In this document: one piece after another, positions 52,001 through 61,532 of the stretch
Position numbering within the stretch: position 1 is the stretch's first letter
Layout of the letters: each line of letters begins with the position of its first letter
Origin: Bacteroidota bacterium
GTDB taxonomy: Bacteria > Bacteroidota > Bacteroidia > Flavobacteriales_E > Vicingaceae
DNA length: 64,000 nucleotides
Assembly: GCA_013112545.1 (NCBI GenBank)
Contig: JABFGJ010000010.1
Span: forward strand, 1-64,000
Direction of reading: 5' to 3'
Made by a program: the position numbers and the translations under genes
The notes under the pieces: generated by a model
What the model was told of the DNA's origin: nothing
The model's input: only the letters and a program-made list of their open reading frames with translations
The model's database searches: none

Positions 52001-55000
52001 GACCAAGAACTAAAATCATTTTGACCACAAATAGCTCTTACATACCAATCATAAGTTGTTGAGCTAGAAAGGCCTGTTAAAGAATGAGGATTTGTGCTTG
52101 TAGTAACTTGTGTTCCATTTCCTGCAGTAAAACCAGTAGTACCGTAAGAAATCTCCCAAGAAGTTGCCGTGCCTCCATCAGTCCATGCTAAATCCACTGA
52201 AGTGCTTGTTAAATTAGATGTCAAAAGGTTTGACGATAATGGGCAAGTTACTTCCTCAATAACAATGTTGTCAAAATAGGCATTGTCTCCAGGTGCACTA
52301 TTTGCAACATCATATTTCATAGAAGATTGAAAGGTTAACTCAAAGCTAGTGCCAGCATAGGCACTAAGGTCAAATATAATTTTTGAACAAGCATCTGAGC
52401 TTGCAGTTGTCGGATGATAATCAGGAGATATTTGAGTGCCATTTACCAATATTCTAGCCCAACTATAACCTGGTCCATAAGACCATGTTTGTTTTAAATC
52501 AAAACTCAAGGTTAAATTATTCGTTGCACTTGTTGCGTCAACATTTAAACTTGCATCACTTATCTTTGTGGAATTTGTTACCCATGCTTGTGTAGTGCTT
52601 GTACCTGTAGCACCTGAACTACCTGACCAGCCAGAAGATGTTCCTCCTGTCATGTGTAAAGAATTAGTACCTGTGCAATTTGAACTAGCGTCTATTTGTA
52701 AGCCTGCATCAGTTCCTATATTAATTGTGAAATCTGTAAGAGGGTTTGTTCCTTCAAAATCTTGATAATATGGAATTGTTACCGGAGCGGCAAGCGTTGT
52801 AAAAGTATTTGGCCCTGCCCAAGCACTTGAGTTATTTCTACCGCAACTTGTTCTTACATACCAATCATAGGTTGTGCCAGATAGTAAGGCAGTAATATTT
52901 TGAGGATTTGATGAGGTAACTACTTGTGTGCCATTTCCTGCAGTAAAACCACTTAGGCCATAAGATACTTGCCATTGTGTGGCAGCATTGTTTTCTGTCC
53001 AAGTTAAACTAGCAGCACTAGCAGTTATGTTAGATTCTGATAAACTACTAGGCTGTAAGCATGAAGGAGGAGTAAATTCATCTGCACCTATATCTACTAT
53101 AGTTGATCCGGAATAGGGTCTTGTATCTCCATCAATGTCAACTGTTATTCCAACAGAATTATCTCCGGCATCATTTGCTAAAGCACCAGCCACATGCAAG
53201 TCTGTTGAAGATAGGAATCCTGGGTCACCTTCTACTGAGTTGATATTCATTAAACCATTTGCAGTTTGATAAGCGCTTAAATCTGCGTAGGTAGATGTTC
53301 CATTTTTTACTAAAACGGAACCTCCAGTATAAAAAAGGTTGTTATCAAAATTATCGGCAATAGCATCGGTACAATTCAAAAACTCAATGGCTTCTGCAGT
53401 TGTAGAATACATGATGTTATTACGGATATCGTAATTGTCTATAGGATCATAAGAGGTGGAAGTTGAGGTGTAAAAATAAACCGCAGGGTTTGTTCCCTCA
53501 TTAACTACTGTATTGTGTAAAAAATCAACAGAATCAACACCATATAAATACACTCCATAATCTCCTGAAGAATAAACCATGTTGTTGATTAAACGAGTTT
53601 TCTTTGTTCTTGCAGGTCTTACCGTTGTTATTTGAGATACATATAAACCGTAATCTGGTGCTGAAATTGTATTGCCAATAAAATCTGCATTAAAGGTATA
53701 ATAGGCATAAACTCCATCTGCATTTACATTTGATGCAGCTGTTACATCTATAGCGTTTCCAGATATTACAGTAGAATCTTGGTAATAGGTATATATTCCG
53801 TAATAATAAATATTGGTCATTACATTGTTTAACACCTGATTGTATTTTCCAAAATCGCTAGAAGTACCATACAATCTAACTCCATAATAACCTCCATCTA
53901 ATTTATTGTCCGTTAAGAAGTTATAATGATTAGATCCGGCAGAAGTTGTTGATGTTGTGCTACCTGAGTATGTTACAGGCATCACAGTGGAGTTTGAAGA
54001 GGTAGGAACAGAAATCTCACAGTTACTTACAGTGCAATGCTCAGAATTTACAAACATAACCCCTACAGCATTGGATGTGCCAGTTGAAACTATACCAAAG
54101 TTTTTAAACGTTATATATGAAACACCATTAAAAAGAACTGTTCCGTATTGTCCATTACTATTGTGTGTAATAATTGTTGAACTTGAATCTCCACCATCAA
54201 AAGTAATGGTGTTAGTTGCACTTGTCCCATTAATCGATTCTATAGTAACTGGTGTAGAATAAGTGCCTGCAGCCACATTAATAGTTACTGGTCCACAGAT
54301 TCCATTTGAAGACAAATCATTAATGAGAGATTGAAATGAAGTATAAGTAGTAGTAGAAGGAGTTCCGTTTGCATCTATAGTATAAACTCCAGATAAAGCT
54401 GGGCTTAAGGATAAATTTAAGGTGTCGTTTGTAAGATTTCCATCTGCTTTACCGTTTGGAGATGCTGTGTACATTTGTACTAAATTAGAACCGGCTGCAA
54501 CTACTTGTGAATTAAAGGTTATAGTAGTTGAAGCCCCTGGGTTTAATGTGCCAGAAAAGACGTCTGTATCAACTAGGCTTCCATTGTATTTGAAGTAAGA
54601 GTTAAAACTTGTAACAACATTTGTACCCATGTTAGTTACGGTTAATTCGAAAAGTTGTGAGCCAGCACAAGTTGGTAAAGAAGGAGATGCCAATGCTGTA
54701 GCTTCTAAATCTAATCCAGAAATAGGAGTAATTGAAAAATCATCCAATGCCATATCACTAGAAAAGCTAGTTCCTGAAATTCCTCTAACTCTTATTTGAA
54801 CAGAATCTTTACCAACGTAGTTTGGGTCAAACACAGAAATGGATTGTAATTGCCAGACGTCCTGATTGTCAGTCCAAGAGGTGATAAAATCATTTTGCCA
54901 TGCACCGTTTCCTTGACGGATATCAAAGTGCATTGTTCCCATTGCTGAACCATACATATGATACCAAAAATCAATTTTAACACCTGATTCAGATGACCAA

Positions 55001-55347
55001 TCCATATAGACACTTTCTAAATTTGTTGTTTTATTATAACAACCACTTGTCTCAATATAAAGGTAATAACCAGAAGAAGTGCCGGGGTTGTGGTCCGCTC
55101 CACTATTAACAGTCGGTCCAGTATTACTAGAGACAGTTCCGCCTTTGTCGGGAGACCAATCAGAATCATCGCCTGTACCGTTAGAAAACACGGTACTTGC
55201 TAAATTTATTGTAGTGCTACTTGCGCAAGATGTTGAGCCTTGAGATTCATTCTCAAAATCTTCATATAAGGGAAGTGTTGCGGTTTGTGAAAATCCAATT
55301 GCACTTGAAAATATAAGTGCAGTAAGAAACTTGTATCTCTTTTTCAT
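49039..55347 (-). CDS. giant multidomain T9SS-secreted adhesin-like protein
   Basis: The 2102-residue protein has a signal peptide ending GFSQ near 20. In approximate order it has a MAM-like jelly roll (25-205), a CARDB-like beta domain (215-310), a right-handed beta-helix (330-750; NVMTNIYYYGIYTYYQDS), then alternating fibronectin III modules (WTENNxATxW and TYDWYVRxxCG) with MAM-like jelly rolls up to ~2005. It closes with a T9SS type A sorting domain (LSIYPNPNNGSFNFELF ... QGIYFLKFSNG). It would be exported and anchored to the cell surface, probably for adhesion or polymer binding; no catalytic residues recognised. At least two FnIII modules share a 68-bp identical DNA block, indicating recent internal duplication or gene conversion. 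Confidence 0.88.
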   Translation of the reverse strand: MKKRYKFLTALIFSSAIGFSQTATLPLYEDFENESQGSTSCASSTTINLASTVFSNGTGDDSDWSPDKGGTVSSNTGPTVNSGADHNPGTSSGYYLYIETSGCYNKTTNLESVYMDWSSESGVKIDFWYHMYGSAMGTMHFDIRQGNGAWQNDFITSWTDNQDVWQLQSISVFDPNYVGKDSVQIRVRGISGTSFSSDMALDDFSITPISGLDLEATALASPSLPTCAGSQLFELTVTNMGTNVVTSFNSYFKYNGSLVDTDVFSGTLNPGASTTITFNSQVVAAGSNLVQMYTASPNGKADGNLTNDTLNLSLSPALSGVYTIDANGTPSTTTYTSFQSLINDLSSNGICGPVTINVAAGTYSTPVTIESINGTSATNTITFDGGDSSSTIITHNSNGQYGTVLFNGVSYITFKNFGIVSTGTSNAVGVMFVNSEHCTVSNCEISVPTSSNSTVMPVTYSGSTTSTTSAGSNHYNFLTDNKLDGGYYGVRLYGTSSDFGKYNQVLNNVMTNIYYYGIYTYYQDSTVISGNAIDVTAASNVNADGVYAYYTFNADFIGNTISAPDYGLYVSQITTVRPARTKKTRLINNMVYSSGDYGVYLYGVDSVDFLHNTVVNEGTNPAVYFYTSTSTSYDPIDNYDIRNNIMYSTTAEAIEFLNCTDAIADNFDNNLFYTGGSVLVKNGTSTYADLSAYQTANGLMNINSVEGDPGFLSSTDLHVAGALANDAGDNSVGITVDIDGDTRPYSGSTIVDIGADEFTPPSCLQPSSLSESNITASAASLTWTENNAATQWQVSYGLSGFTAGNGTQVVTSSNPQNITALLSGTTYDWYVRTSCGRNNSSAWAGPNTFTTLAAPVTIPYYQDFEGTNPLTDFTINIGTDAGLQIDASSNCTGTNSLHMTGGTSSGWSGSSGATGTSTTQAWVTNSTKISDASLNVDATSATNNLTLSFDLKQTWSYGPGYSWARILVNGTQISPDYHPTTASSDACSKIIFDLSAYAGTSFELTFQSSMKYDVANSAPGDNAYFDNIVIEEVTCPLSSNLLTSNLTSTSVDLAWTDGGTATSWEISYGTTGFTAGNGTQVTTSTNPHSLTGLSSSTTYDWYVRAICGQNDFSSWSSVNSFTTLCAPLTAPVLDDVEFHTATTNLTTSLCWTATANNTTNKWNISGNGGTPSSGTGPLSANSGTKFFYFEASGGTAGNEAYLESPLVDLSPLTTPRLTFYYHMFGDGRNIMADLYVEVHNGTSYVLVDSIIGEQQANQADPFYKRAIDLSAFSGISKVRFTAKWNGAQWGDVSIDDIAVEETPSCIAPSSLSTSNLTSTSVDLAWTENNSATSWKIEYGASGFTQGTGTIITTSSNPYSFNGLTTQTAYDWYVRSDCGGGSDTSLWSSVNSFTTPCNAFTTPYFEGFETGYTHNTAVAGCLSQESTSGAGMWTANNTLTTYNRTPNSGSWNAFLQYNNEDWIFIPISLTGGISYTADVYARQDGSTTTNSNVGISYGSSNTIAAMTNTIVSPVGIDATYQLITGTFTPGSSGVYYIGIKGYMNGSPWYISIDDIAVYESPSCVSPTSLSTSNLTSTSVDLAWTENNSATSWIIEYGTSGFTQGTGTIVTTSSNPHSLSGLTAQTTYDWYVRADCGGGDTSAWSAVNSFTTLCATVTLPYTEGFENGGAIPNCWNQGSGNLEDWKFGSGSAASYGPTSGFGGSGYYAWIDDSSPHNTNTSIETPLIDLGAATHPGLEFYLWSESHSSASSFLLHVAIDSGNGFNTVQTLDIENTGWEKQRIYLGDYAGKTIQVRFTGEEVGTGFQKDIAIDNISIADGYSCESPINLRTQFSSDTSTTLRWDKIDDAIGYKIRWKQAGAPNFGPVHFRHTNTPIYDIDGLTPSTNYVFVVTANCKAGYGEPSVQRFRTLDAPCAIPTGMFVGGISHNQARFAWDTMPGAKKYRVRYRVQGTTPWAKDVAYAGRTKLWLTGLNPATTYEWQAKTVCEYSPTASGTRWSGIQTFTTGLNPQRIKFSENKDVNEIELSIYPNPNNGSFNFELFNNGKVNGQIQVFDVVGKLVYQENIQSESGVVKKQIDLNVDAQGIYFLKFSNGDFIQNERIIIQ
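50582..50649. repeat. intragenic repeat, copy 1, in the giant T9SS gene
   Basis: The 68 bp are identical to 51353-51420. The copies are 771 bp apart, which is 257 codons, so exchange between them keeps the reading frame. They code for the LAWTENNSATSW-type core of a fibronectin module. Confidence 0.95.
51353..51420. repeat. intragenic repeat, copy 2, in the giant T9SS gene
   Basis: Identical partner of 50582-50649. Neighbouring bases outside the 68 bp are also very similar, falling off gradually. Confidence 0.95.
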
Positions 55348-55660
55348 ATAAATAAAAATTGGTTAGTAGATATATTAATTGCTATTAAAAATAGATTATA
55401 AAAATAGTTAAAAAATGTTATTATGTTAAAATAAAATGTAAAATGCAAAAATATATGAAAATAATGCGTATAAATTCAATTGATTTTTTCGGTGTTTTGT
55501 AAGGTTTTTGTATTAAAAGCGAAGTGAGTTGATGCTTAAGAATTAAGAGCAGAAACTTTTTATTCAATTAAGAAATGATGCGAATTCTAAAGTTAATTAA
55601 TTATAAAAACGGAATAAACTCATCAATTCTAGATTTTTATTCTTTTCCCTAATGCACAAA
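55348..55660. other. AT-rich upstream region of the giant T9SS gene
   Basis: No gene is seen. On the minus strand TATTTTTG at 55453-55446 matches the -7 box and lies about 99 nt before the ATG, implying a long 5' leader if used. A TTG sits about 23 nt further upstream. Confidence 0.4.
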
Positions 55661-55699
55661 AAAATCCCCCAATTTGAAAACTACAAATTGAGGGATTTT
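55661..55699 (-). terminator. intrinsic terminator of the M16 peptidase gene
   Basis: AAAATCCCCCAATTTG (55661-55676) pairs with 55684-55699 with a single C-A mismatch. On the minus strand the hairpin runs into eight T. It lies 31 bp after the stop at 55730. Confidence 0.9.
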
Positions 55700-55729
55700 G
55701 TTAAAATCGGATAAAATAGAGAGATACTC

Positions 55730-58666
55730 TTAATACCCGAATACTTGCTTTAAAGATAATTCTTGCACTGGACCATAACTTTTTAAAGCAGCCATGTCTA
55801 ATCCATCTTTCTTGCCAATTACCATGATGTTGTAATTGCCATTTTTAATGTATTGCTCATGAAAAGCTTTTAAGTCAGCCATTGTCATATTTGGAACTGC
55901 ATCATAAACATCTTTTCTAATGTCGTAATCAAGTCCTCTTTTCAAGGCTGATTCATAATTCCAAAGGATAGAAGCTTTGGTAATTCGCTCTGTTCTTATT
56001 TTCTCTAAAGCAGCTTTTTTAGCCAATTCAAAGCTTTTTTCAGATTCAGGCATGTTATTTAACAAATCAACCATTCCTGCCATTGCTTCTTTCAATTTAT
56101 CGGCTTGTGTTCCAATATATGCCATCGCATAATGCGATTTGTCTTTTTCTCCCGGAGTTTGATATACAGAATATACTGAATATGCTAGGGCTTTAGATTC
56201 TCTCATCTCTTGAAAAACAATTGAACCCATTCCGCCACCAAAATACTCATTGTAAATGGCTGCAGCAGCTACCGTTTTAGGATTGTATAATTCCTTTTTA
56301 GAAAGCATGTAAATTTCCGCTTGTTTCATGTCGTAGTCAACTACATAAACTTTGGTTTTTTCATTTTCTTGCTCCACAAATTTCACGCTTTCAGGAAGCG
56401 CTTTCATGCTTTCTGCCATTTTGTGATTTGCTTTTAAATCTTCCACCAATACTTCTTGTGATTTTGGACCATAATACAACACGCGGTGTTCAAAATTGGT
56501 CAAATCGCGAATCATCGCAATCAAGTCATCTGCTTTCAAACTGGATAATTCTTCTGAAGTAAGAATGTTTTTATACGGCGATTTTTCACCATATTTACCA
56601 AAAGAGGCCATTGCTCCAAACAAAATATTTCCTTTGTTCAATTTGGCATCAGTTCGCTCTTTTTCAATATTAGAAACCATGCTTTTTAACGCTTCTTCTT
56701 CTGGTTTTGCGTCTGCTAATAAATGCTCAAATAATTTCATACCTGCTTCAAAGTTTTCATCTAAACCTGATAAAGTCACATAAGTTCTATCGTCAGAAGA
56801 GAATACATTAAACTCGCAACCAATTTTGTAAAATTCTTGTTGAATTTCAGAAGGAGAGTATTTTGAAGTGCCTAAGAATGGTAAGTATTCTATGGCAACG
56901 CTCATTTTTTTGTCATTGTTGTTGCCCATGTCAAATACATAATACATGGTAAACAATTCATTTGTTTTGTTTTTGATAGAACGAACGATCATTCCGTTTT
57001 CTAAAGCAGTTTCGTTGATATCTGCTTTGTAATCTAAAAATAAAGGCTGAATGTCATCGAAAGCCATTCCTGTAATTTCAGTCAAAAATGGAGAAGCATC
57101 TTCTCTGTTTACTTGAACAGGAGTAATGGCAGGTTTTTCAACTTCAGCAACTGATTCATCTTTGCCAGTTCGCTTGTAAACCACCACATAGTTGTCGCCA
57201 TAGTTTTCTTTAGCAAAATTGACAATGTCCTCTTTGCTGTATTTTTTCAATACATCGATGTCATTTACTTGGTCGGCCCAATCTCTTTTTTGAATAAAAG
57301 CATCTATCATCATGCTAGTTCTTCCTCTATTGTATTCCAATTGTCTAATTCTTCCAAGCTTTAAGTCATTGATTACAGCAGTTGGCAACCAATCGGGGAA
57401 AGCGCCAGCTTTTAAGCTATCAATTTGAGCCAATAATAAATCTTTGGCCTCTTCTAGTGTTTGTCCTTGTTTTGGATTAGCATTAAGCATGTGTGCAGAA
57501 TAATCACTCAATATATAAGTAAATGAACTTGCCCCTAAAACCTTTTGTTGCTGATTCAAGTTTAAATCTATTAAACCAGCTGTTCTGTTTGCTAATATCA
57601 TGTCACATAGTTGAATTAACTCAGCTTCTTTGCTACCAACTCCATCAAAACGATAAGCTAAATACATAAATTCAGCATCAGGGCCTACTACTTCTTTTAT
57701 AACAGGAGCAGTAATAGGTGCTTCTTTAGCAACAGTAAATTCTGGAACTTCTTTGGATTCAAATGCCCCGAATTTTGCTTTAATCATTTCAAATACTTTG
57801 TCAGCATCAAAATCACCTGCTAAACAGATTGCCATATTGTTCGGCACATAATAGGTGTTGAAGTATTTTTTTATTTCAGTAAGTGAAGGATTTTTAAGAT
57901 GTTCAATTGTACCAATTGTTGTTTGTTGTCCATATTGGTGAGTAGGGTACAAGCCATCCATTAAAGCAGTAAAAGCTTTGCTGAAATCACTGTCTAAAGA
58001 CCTGTTTTTTTCTTCATAAACGGCTTCTAATTCCGTGTGAAATAATCTCATTTGTGGATTTCTGAAACGCTCAGCTTCAACAGTTAACCACTTTTCTAAT
58101 TGGTTGGTTGGTATGTCGTTGATATATACAGTTCTTTCTTGAGAAGTATAGGCATTTGTGCCTTTAGCTCCCATCTCAGAAACCATTTTGTCATATTCAT
58201 TGGCAATTGCAAAGCTTGATGCCACTTGAGAAACACTATCGATTCTCGCATACATGGCTTTTCTAGCTGCTGGATCAGTCAATCCTCTATAAACCTCATA
58301 AAGGCTATCAATTTCGATTAACATTGGCCCTTCTTTCGAAAAGTCTAAGGTGCCATATTTGTCGGTTCCTTTAAACAACATGTGCTCTAGGTAGTGAGCC
58401 AATCCTGTTGCCGTTGCAGGGTCATTCTTGCTTCCTGCTCTTACAGCTATAGAAGTTTGAACTCGAGGAGCTTCATTGTTTACAGATAAGTAAACTTTTA
58501 ATCCATTATCTAGCGTGTAGATTCTGGTGTTTGTTGGGTCATTTTCTACGGTTTCGTAGGCCTTACTAACTTCTACTTTAGGTGCTTTTTTATCTCCGCA
58601 AGCAGAAATAAACAATACAGCAAATGCCAAAGCAAAAAAGTTCAGATTAAACTTTTTGGTTCTCAT
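55730..58666 (-). CDS. M16-family zinc metallopeptidase, lipoprotein
   Basis: The 978-residue protein has signal MRTKKFNLNFFALAFAVLF and lipobox ISAC (Cys23). It carries two tandem pitrilysin-type halves. The N-terminal half has the inverted zinc motif HYLEH at 91-95 (GLAHYLEHMLFKGT) and the downstream Glu region NAYTSQERTVYINDIP; the second half (~540-978) lacks the zinc motif, as usual. It is anchored in the envelope and probably degrades peptides. A near-consensus TACTTTCG promoter box lies upstream. Confidence 0.94.
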   Translation of the reverse strand: MRTKKFNLNFFALAFAVLFISACGDKKAPKVEVSKAYETVENDPTNTRIYTLDNGLKVYLSVNNEAPRVQTSIAVRAGSKNDPATATGLAHYLEHMLFKGTDKYGTLDFSKEGPMLIEIDSLYEVYRGLTDPAARKAMYARIDSVSQVASSFAIANEYDKMVSEMGAKGTNAYTSQERTVYINDIPTNQLEKWLTVEAERFRNPQMRLFHTELEAVYEEKNRSLDSDFSKAFTALMDGLYPTHQYGQQTTIGTIEHLKNPSLTEIKKYFNTYYVPNNMAICLAGDFDADKVFEMIKAKFGAFESKEVPEFTVAKEAPITAPVIKEVVGPDAEFMYLAYRFDGVGSKEAELIQLCDMILANRTAGLIDLNLNQQQKVLGASSFTYILSDYSAHMLNANPKQGQTLEEAKDLLLAQIDSLKAGAFPDWLPTAVINDLKLGRIRQLEYNRGRTSMMIDAFIQKRDWADQVNDIDVLKKYSKEDIVNFAKENYGDNYVVVYKRTGKDESVAEVEKPAITPVQVNREDASPFLTEITGMAFDDIQPLFLDYKADINETALENGMIVRSIKNKTNELFTMYYVFDMGNNNDKKMSVAIEYLPFLGTSKYSPSEIQQEFYKIGCEFNVFSSDDRTYVTLSGLDENFEAGMKLFEHLLADAKPEEEALKSMVSNIEKERTDAKLNKGNILFGAMASFGKYGEKSPYKNILTSEELSSLKADDLIAMIRDLTNFEHRVLYYGPKSQEVLVEDLKANHKMAESMKALPESVKFVEQENEKTKVYVVDYDMKQAEIYMLSKKELYNPKTVAAAAIYNEYFGGGMGSIVFQEMRESKALAYSVYSVYQTPGEKDKSHYAMAYIGTQADKLKEAMAGMVDLLNNMPESEKSFELAKKAALEKIRTERITKASILWNYESALKRGLDYDIRKDVYDAVPNMTMADLKAFHEQYIKNGNYNIMVIGKKDGLDMAALKSYGPVQELSLKQVFGY

Positions 58667-59107
58667 GTAATTAGGATTTGTTAAACATTTAATATTTGGC
58701 GAAAGTAAATAATTTGAAACTGAAATTATTAAACTTTTATAAGAAAGGTAAAATACTAAGGCTGAAAGGAAAGCAGTATTTGGTATTAATTATACCATTT
58801 TTATTTTATAATGAGCGATAAGTGTTGAAATTCGTTTGATATTAAAGTATATAGGTAACATTAATTATTCTTCATTTTTTTGCCGCAAAAAAACGAAGCA
58901 AAAAAAGCTCGTCCTTTGAAAAAAATCTTGCCAAATCTATTGAAACCTAAGGGCAGCCGGATGATTTCATTAGGCAAGCTAAGAACTTTCCGGTTTTACT
59001 AAGGTTTCAATTCGATTTGTCTTCAATTTTCTTCAAGGGACAGTATAATCGATATGTATATATAGTTTAATTTATTTTACTTATTTTGAGTATCTTGCGA
59101 TTCTAAT
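58667..59107. other. non-coding region with nested inverted repeats
   Basis: No protein gene is supported. A GC-richer core holds ATTGAAACCT (58938-58947) pairing with 59001-59010, enclosing CCGGA (58956-58960) pairing with 58988-58992. Additional complementarity CTTGCC/GGCAAG crosses these. A short decayed reading frame on the minus strand (ending LRFFAAKK) looks like a relic. Possible structured RNA or repeat. Confidence 0.45.
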
Positions 59108-60904
59108 TTAAAAGAAATCTAAATCTAATTCCTTCTTAAGGCGAAGCAATTTGGGGTTTTCTTCTGCTAGTTTGTTAAATTTTTCTTCAGGGGTGTAAGC
59201 TTTCTTTTGTTTTTTATCTTTCTGAATACTAGTGATCAATTCTACTGCACCATTTTTTAAAGCTTTTCTTAAAAAACTATGTATGTCTGTCCTAAAGTGC
59301 TTTACTTCCTCTTCTTGACTTTTATTGTCAACTTTCAACAAGATTTGAAAATCTTTTTCAAGCTTAGGTGTGTGGGTGGTCATGGCTGCATAAACCATAG
59401 AACTGCCTTCTAATTGGTCTTTTTTAATTTTTTCAGCAAGCGTATTCCATACCTTCAATAGCTCATCTGTTGTGAATTCATTTCTTGAATTAGAAGTGTA
59501 TTCAATTGACTCGTGTGTTGCTTCTACTTGTTTTTCAGCAGTGAGTTCATTTATGGACAGAGAACTAGTTTTAGACTTTAAACCGAGTGAAGACAGCTTT
59601 CCAGCCTTTTTTATAGGAGCAGGTTTTTTGCTCTCAGGAATGTCACTCAAGCTTTTTTGGGGTTCAGTTATAGCTTCTGGTTCTACAGTTTTTACTGTTT
59701 CTTTATTTGCGGACTTGGGTTCTTCAACCTTTATGAGATTTGTTTCATCACCTGACTGATAATCTGGTGCTTTTATTTTAGGCTTTTTTTTTTCAACCGA
59801 ATCAGTTTGATCAGTCAAAATAGATGCGAGCTGCATTAAACTGAGCTCAACCAAAAGCCGCTGGTTTTTACTCGATTTATATTGTATATCGCATTGGCGA
59901 CAAATCTCTATGGCAGGCAACAGAAATTCTAATGGGCTTGTTGCTGCTTGTTTTAAGTAATTTTCTTGTACACTTTTCCCAACTTCAAGCAATTCAACCG
60001 TTGATTTGTCTTTACAAACCAATAAATTCCGAAAGTGACTTGCCAAACCATTTATAAAAAGGTGGCCGTTAAATCCTTTGTTTAAAATTTCATTAAACAA
60101 TAATAGCGACTTCGAAATATTACCTTGAATCAAGTAATCACTAGCTTTGAAATAATAATCGTAGTCTAATATGTTGAGGTTTTCAATGACTGCTTCATAA
60201 GTCAATTTATTGCCGGCAAAACTAACAAGTTGGTCAAAAATAGAAAGTGCATCTCTTAATGCACCATCGGCTTTTTCTGCAACAACATGCAATGCGGCTT
60301 CTTCCGCATCAATGTTCTCTTTTTCGGCGATTAGTTTTAAATGCTCTGAAATATCAGTTATTCCAATCCGATTGAAGTCAAAAATTTGGCAACGCGAAAG
60401 TATCGTAGGAATAATTTTGTGTTTTTCGGTAGTTGCCAAAATAAAAATGGCATGCGCTGGCGGTTCTTCCAGTGTTTTTAAGAATGCGTTAAAAGCGGCA
60501 TTCGACAGCATGTGAACCTCATCTATAATGTAAACTTTGTGTGTACCCAATTGAGGTGCAACTCGCACTTGGTCAACTAAGTTTCGGATATCATCCACAG
60601 AGTTGTTGGAAGCAGCATCTAATTCAAAAATATTAAGTGAAGCACCTTCATTAAAGGATTTACACGAATCACATTCATCGCAAGCTTCAATAGTTTCTGT
60701 GCGGTTGAAGCAATTGATGGTTTTTGCTAAAATTCGAGCGCAGGTGGTTTTGCCAACCCCTCGCGGTCCACAAAACAAAAAAGCCTGAGCTAAGTGTTTA
60801 GTTTTTATCGCATTTTTTAAGGTGTTGGTAATCGACTTTTGTCCAACCACCGTATCAAAGGTAGCAGGTCTGTATTTACGAGCCGAAACAACAAAATTTT
60901 CCAT
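59108..60904 (-). CDS. dnaX: DNA polymerase III subunit gamma/tau
   Basis: The 598-residue clamp-loader ATPase has Walker A GPRGVGKTTC (~45-54), a four-Cys zinc module (CFNRTETIEACDECDSC, ~65-81), Walker B DEVHMLS (~126-132) and the SRC motif ILSRCQIFDF. A low-complexity linker (~365-470) precedes the C-terminal tau region. Length is typical. An exact TACCTTTG box lies at 60929-60922. Confidence 0.97.
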   Translation of the reverse strand: MENFVVSARKYRPATFDTVVGQKSITNTLKNAIKTKHLAQAFLFCGPRGVGKTTCARILAKTINCFNRTETIEACDECDSCKSFNEGASLNIFELDAASNNSVDDIRNLVDQVRVAPQLGTHKVYIIDEVHMLSNAAFNAFLKTLEEPPAHAIFILATTEKHKIIPTILSRCQIFDFNRIGITDISEHLKLIAEKENIDAEEAALHVVAEKADGALRDALSIFDQLVSFAGNKLTYEAVIENLNILDYDYYFKASDYLIQGNISKSLLLFNEILNKGFNGHLFINGLASHFRNLLVCKDKSTVELLEVGKSVQENYLKQAATSPLEFLLPAIEICRQCDIQYKSSKNQRLLVELSLMQLASILTDQTDSVEKKKPKIKAPDYQSGDETNLIKVEEPKSANKETVKTVEPEAITEPQKSLSDIPESKKPAPIKKAGKLSSLGLKSKTSSLSINELTAEKQVEATHESIEYTSNSRNEFTTDELLKVWNTLAEKIKKDQLEGSSMVYAAMTTHTPKLEKDFQILLKVDNKSQEEEVKHFRTDIHSFLRKALKNGAVELITSIQKDKKQKKAYTPEEKFNKLAEENPKLLRLKKELDLDFF

Positions 60905-60921
60905 AGCATTTTTGCGAAGGT

Positions 60922-60929
60922 CAAAGGTA
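60922..60929 (-). promoter_or_regulatory. -7 box of dnaX
   Basis: On the minus strand TACCTTTG matches TAnnTTTG exactly and ends 17 nt before the ATG at 60904. No -33 TTTG at the expected spacing. Confidence 0.4.
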
Positions 60930-61087
60930 TGGTTTCAAGTTTAAATTTATATAAAAGTAGAAGAAGAAATAATTAACAATATGAGGACTTGCATAGCGAA
61001 ATATTTAAACTATTAAGAATCAATTAAATTTAATTTAAGTAAAACATGTTTAATCTGTTTCTATGATTAAATATTAGAAAGTCAATA

Positions 61088-61116
61088 TTGCTTATGCAAA
61101 ATTTTTCTTATTTTTG
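61088..61116 (+). promoter_or_regulatory. promoter of the rpsF-rpsR-rplI operon
   Basis: TTG at 61088-61090, an 18-nt spacer and TATTTTTG at 61109-61116 make the best full Bacteroidota promoter in the window. The start site would be near 61121, giving a ~39-nt leader. Confidence 0.6.
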
Positions 61117-61133
61117 CCGCCCCAATTTTGGGG
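61117..61133 (+). promoter_or_regulatory. possible S6:S18-binding leader element
   Basis: CCG (61117-61119) is followed by the hairpin CCCCAA-TT-TTGGGG (61120-61133) in the rpsF leader. A CCG next to a GC stem is the hallmark of the known S6:S18 autoregulatory motif. This copy is short and partly overlaps the predicted start site, so the assignment is tentative. Confidence 0.35.
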
Positions 61134-61159
61134 ATATAAACAATTAAAAAACATCAACA

Positions 61160-61507
61160 ATGAGAAATCATTATGAGACTGTTTTCATAGTAACTCCCGT
61201 TTTGTCTGCTGAGCAGGCAAAGGAAACTGTCGATAAATTTAAGGCGCTATTGCTAGAAGCAGGCGCAGAAATGAAGAACGAAGAGCACTGGGGCTTGAAA
61301 AAGCTTGCTTATCCTATTCAAAAGAAGTCAACTGGTTTTTACCAACTATTTCAATACGAAGTAGAAGGTGATTTTATCGCCAAATTAGAATTAGCATTTA
61401 AACGTGATGAGCGTATTATGCGATTCTTAACTGTAAAACTTGATAAACATGCGGTAGAATATGCTGCTAGAAGAATCGAGAAGAGAAAATCAACAGCGAA
61501 AGCTTAG
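61160..61507 (+). CDS. rpsF: 30S ribosomal protein S6
   Basis: The 115-residue S6 has the N-terminal [16 protein letters not shown] and the central [21 protein letters not shown] block, with a C-terminal basic tail. It binds S18 on the 30S platform. First gene of the rpsF-rpsR-rplI operon. Confidence 0.98.
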   Translation: MRNHYETVFIVTPVLSAEQAKETVDKFKALLLEAGAEMKNEEHWGLKKLAYPIQKKSTGFYQLFQYEVEGDFIAKLELAFKRDERIMRFLTVKLDKHAVEYAARRIEKRKSTAKA

Positions 61508-61532
61508 TAAAAACATTTAAAGACTAGAAAAA

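Noticed and set aside
54792-55013. 73-codon alternative minus-strand frame inside the giant T9SS gene
   Set aside because: Different frame of the same strand within a continuous 2102-codon gene; no own signals.
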